NCBI GenBank assembly: GCA_021828865.1
Contig: JAJZCW010000018.1
Span: forward strand, 1 to 64,000
Source: Bacillota bacterium
Lineage (GTDB): Bacteria; Bacillota; Bacilli; Alicyclobacillales; SLC66
DNA: 64,000 nucleotides
Direction of reading: 5' to 3'
The notes under the pieces: model-generated
Seen by the model: only the letters and a program-made list of their open reading frames with translations
What the model was told of the DNA's origin: nothing
The model's database searches: none
Part shown: positions 62,733 to 64,000 of the stretch, in pieces
How positions within the stretch are numbered: position 1 is the stretch's first letter
Layout: each line of letters starts with the position of its first letter
Translations under genes and position numbers: made by a program

Positions 62733-62964
62733 TTACCCAATCCAATCTTCAAACGGCTTTAATAGCTTCGTCACTACGTCCTCCACCGTCCAAAAGATGG
62801 CATGATTCGAATTGATTTTTTCAAATGAGAACCTTAACCATATATGTAGAAGTGCTACCTCTGGAACGAGTCGATAACATTTTGGGGTTTACCATGTGTT
62901 GAGGTAATAATTTCGCAATTTGCCGGGCAAAATCAGTAACGTTATTCACGGAGATGCCAATCAT
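62733..62964 (-). pseudogene. Frameshifted small gene
   Basis: A short reading frame opens at ATG 62964 with GGAGGT six bases upstream and stops at 62821 after 47 codons. A second frame takes over within the run CCCCAAAA (62887-62880) and stays open to TAA at 62733, reading CYRLVPEVALLHIWLRFSF and later TVEDVVTKLLKPFEDWIG. The 232-base length is 77 codons plus one base, so a single extra C or A explains it. The restored protein would be about 76 residues and is not recognised. The rest of 62680-63050 shows nothing else. Confidence 0.6.
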
Positions 62965-63050
62965 AAGCATACCTCCATCACATAACATCTCTCATTCAGG
63001 AAAAAAATCGCACATATCTACTATACACTCAAGTAAAGAAGCGTAACTTC

Positions 63051-63800
63051 TCACCACTCAATTTTTTCTGGATATTCCCACTTCAACCGAATATTTTCTA
63101 CGGGACAATGATATTCTCTTGCAGATTGTTCTACCTCTCGTTTTACCTTTTGATACTCCTTCCCCTGTTCAGAAATTCGTTTCGCCATGGTTAACAATTT
63201 CTTTTTTCGTTCCTCTTTGCCCATGTAAAGAAATTCAATATTGAGCATGTCTAAATATTGAGTGACGTACCCACCTAGCCAAGAATATTCGTGATGAAGC
63301 AAGTTAAAAATTCGAGTATAAGAAGCCTCCGACACTGATTCTTTCAAGCATTCTGCTATGATGGATTGAAACAATCGCACTCTTGCCACATCGCCATCCC
63401 AAATCACTCGTTTATCCATCAGCGGAAAGGTCGCTTGCTTAGCTTTGGTTTTGGCATGTAGACGAATAAAATCATTTAGCGCCATCATCACAAAGAAAAG
63501 TTCAGGAAAGTAGATTTTGAAACTAAATTGCAGATTCTTGGTAGGAGTGACCACTTCCAACAGCTTCATTTTAAACTCGTCCATCCCGTTGTCCACAAAC
63601 TCGATTTCACCGTCTCCCATGATCGCGTGACGGATATCATAACACACACCAAGAACCCGCAAGCGGGGACCCTCGTAATTTCTATAATCACTTTCATTTC
63701 CGACAATCATATGCAATGCCATGTATAAGGCATCAAGTTCGCGATAGTCTCCAGAAATGATCACGCCTGCATAATTGGGCGTAGTTTTTGCGTATAACAC
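63051..63800 (-). CDS. DUF6904-like protein
   Basis: A 249-residue protein with the start VLYAKTTPNYAGVIISGDYRELDALY and the motif RLRVLGVCYDIRHAIMGDGEIEFVDNGMDE, which I recall from DUF6904 proteins of Bacilli, although no search was run. No membrane segment; a Lys-rich coiled-coil end (about 195-235). GTG 63800 follows AAGGAGG; the frame opens at 63848. Its function is unknown. The frameshifted small gene lies directly downstream on the same strand. Confidence 0.7.
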   Translation of the reverse strand: MLYAKTTPNYAGVIISGDYRELDALYMALHMIVGNESDYRNYEGPRLRVLGVCYDIRHAIMGDGEIEFVDNGMDEFKMKLLEVVTPTKNLQFSFKIYFPELFFVMMALNDFIRLHAKTKAKQATFPLMDKRVIWDGDVARVRLFQSIIAECLKESVSEASYTRIFNLLHHEYSWLGGYVTQYLDMLNIEFLYMGKEERKKKLLTMAKRISEQGKEYQKVKREVEQSAREYHCPVENIRLKWEYPEKIEW

Positions 63801-63920
63801 TGTGGTCCTCCTTGATCGTACGAATCCATGACAGTCTATACCGTTCAACTTCGGATAAGAGTCATTTTACTAGGGGTACGAGTGAATTGGATACTACTTC
63901 GCCTGGCTTTTCTTTTCTGT

Positions 63921-64000
63921 TTATCTTGCCGGCCTACTTGCCGCCTCAATCCCTGCCTTTAATTCAGGATGCTGTTTTAAGAGTTGGTCTTGACTCACAA
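63921..64000 (-). CDS. Partial gene, C-terminus only
   Basis: An open minus-strand frame enters at the window edge and ends at TAA 63923-63921, reading VSQDQLLKQHPELKAGIEAA and then SRPAR. The codon pattern looks coding, and the residues form a helix. Too short to name. Confidence 0.4.
   Translation of the reverse strand, partial: VSQDQLLKQHPELKAGIEAASRPAR

Noticed and set aside
1-64000. CRISPR arrays, IS elements, prophage, tRNA or rRNA genes
   Set aside because: No regularly spaced repeats, transposase or phage structural genes, or RNA gene motifs were seen.

Overview
The window looks like chromosomal DNA of a spore-forming member of the Bacilli. The evidence is an HrcA/CIRCE-controlled groES, two CotF-type spore coat proteins, a YdcC-like lipoprotein next to alr and mazEF, YuzB-like DUF1450 and DUF1659/DUF2922 proteins, strong G-rich ribosome binding sites and frequent GTG/TTG starts. 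Several blocks keep Bacillus subtilis gene order: thiL-tsaE-tsaB-rimI-tsaD facing an ABC-F gene, then rex-tatA-tatC and groES; and ydcC-alr-mazE-mazF. A more precise placement (for example near Alicyclobacillaceae) would be a guess. No rRNA, tRNA, IS element, prophage or CRISPR array was seen.

Regions. 1-6500: groES with promoter and CIRCE, trpS, then on the minus strand the molybdenum cofactor genes mobA-moeA-mobB with rex, tatA and tatC. 6600-12400: an ABC-F ATPase converging on the t6A modification operon (thiL-tsaE-tsaB-rimI-tsaD), with a tight DnaA-box cluster between them. 12450-23200: an ECF sigma/anti-sigma pair with a likely self-regulated promoter, small Bacilli proteins, ahcY, mazEF, alr, a lipoprotein, nnr and an LCP cell-wall ligase. 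23300-32250: redox and sensing genes, namely a membrane-anchored cytochrome c, a soluble chemoreceptor, an FTR-like iron-sulfur protein with a TusA-like tail, a formate dehydrogenase read through an in-frame UGA (selenocysteine), a LOV photoreceptor with GGDEF, EAL and CZB domains, a V4R protein and a polysaccharide deacetylase. 32250-46960: S-layer-type protein, clpB, small metabolic genes, zinc exporter, coat proteins, CcdA/ResA-type thiol redox genes, an S9 peptidase, a second soluble chemoreceptor and secreted proteins. 47050-58300: MerR/MFS pair, M3 peptidase, flavin reductase, esterase, beta-glucosidase, amino-acid permease, MATE pump and a UPF0178 protein. 58350-64000: more AT-rich DNA with an HD-GYP protein, hypothetical and membrane proteins, a frameshifted small gene, a DUF6904-like gene and a gene fragment at the edge.

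How the parts may connect. The Moco genes at 3.8-5.9 kb and the Tat translocase belong to the general molybdoenzyme toolkit, but the formate dehydrogenase here has no twin-arginine signal and should be cytoplasmic. Its partner could be the FTR-like gene just downstream. The LOV protein and the HD-GYP protein put cyclic-di-GMP turnover under possible light and zinc control. The most notable items are the selenocysteine formate dehydrogenase with a visible SECIS hairpin and its FTR/TusA-like neighbour, the LOV-PAS-GGDEF-EAL-CZB protein, the conserved DnaA-box cluster beside tsaD, and the divergent Rex.
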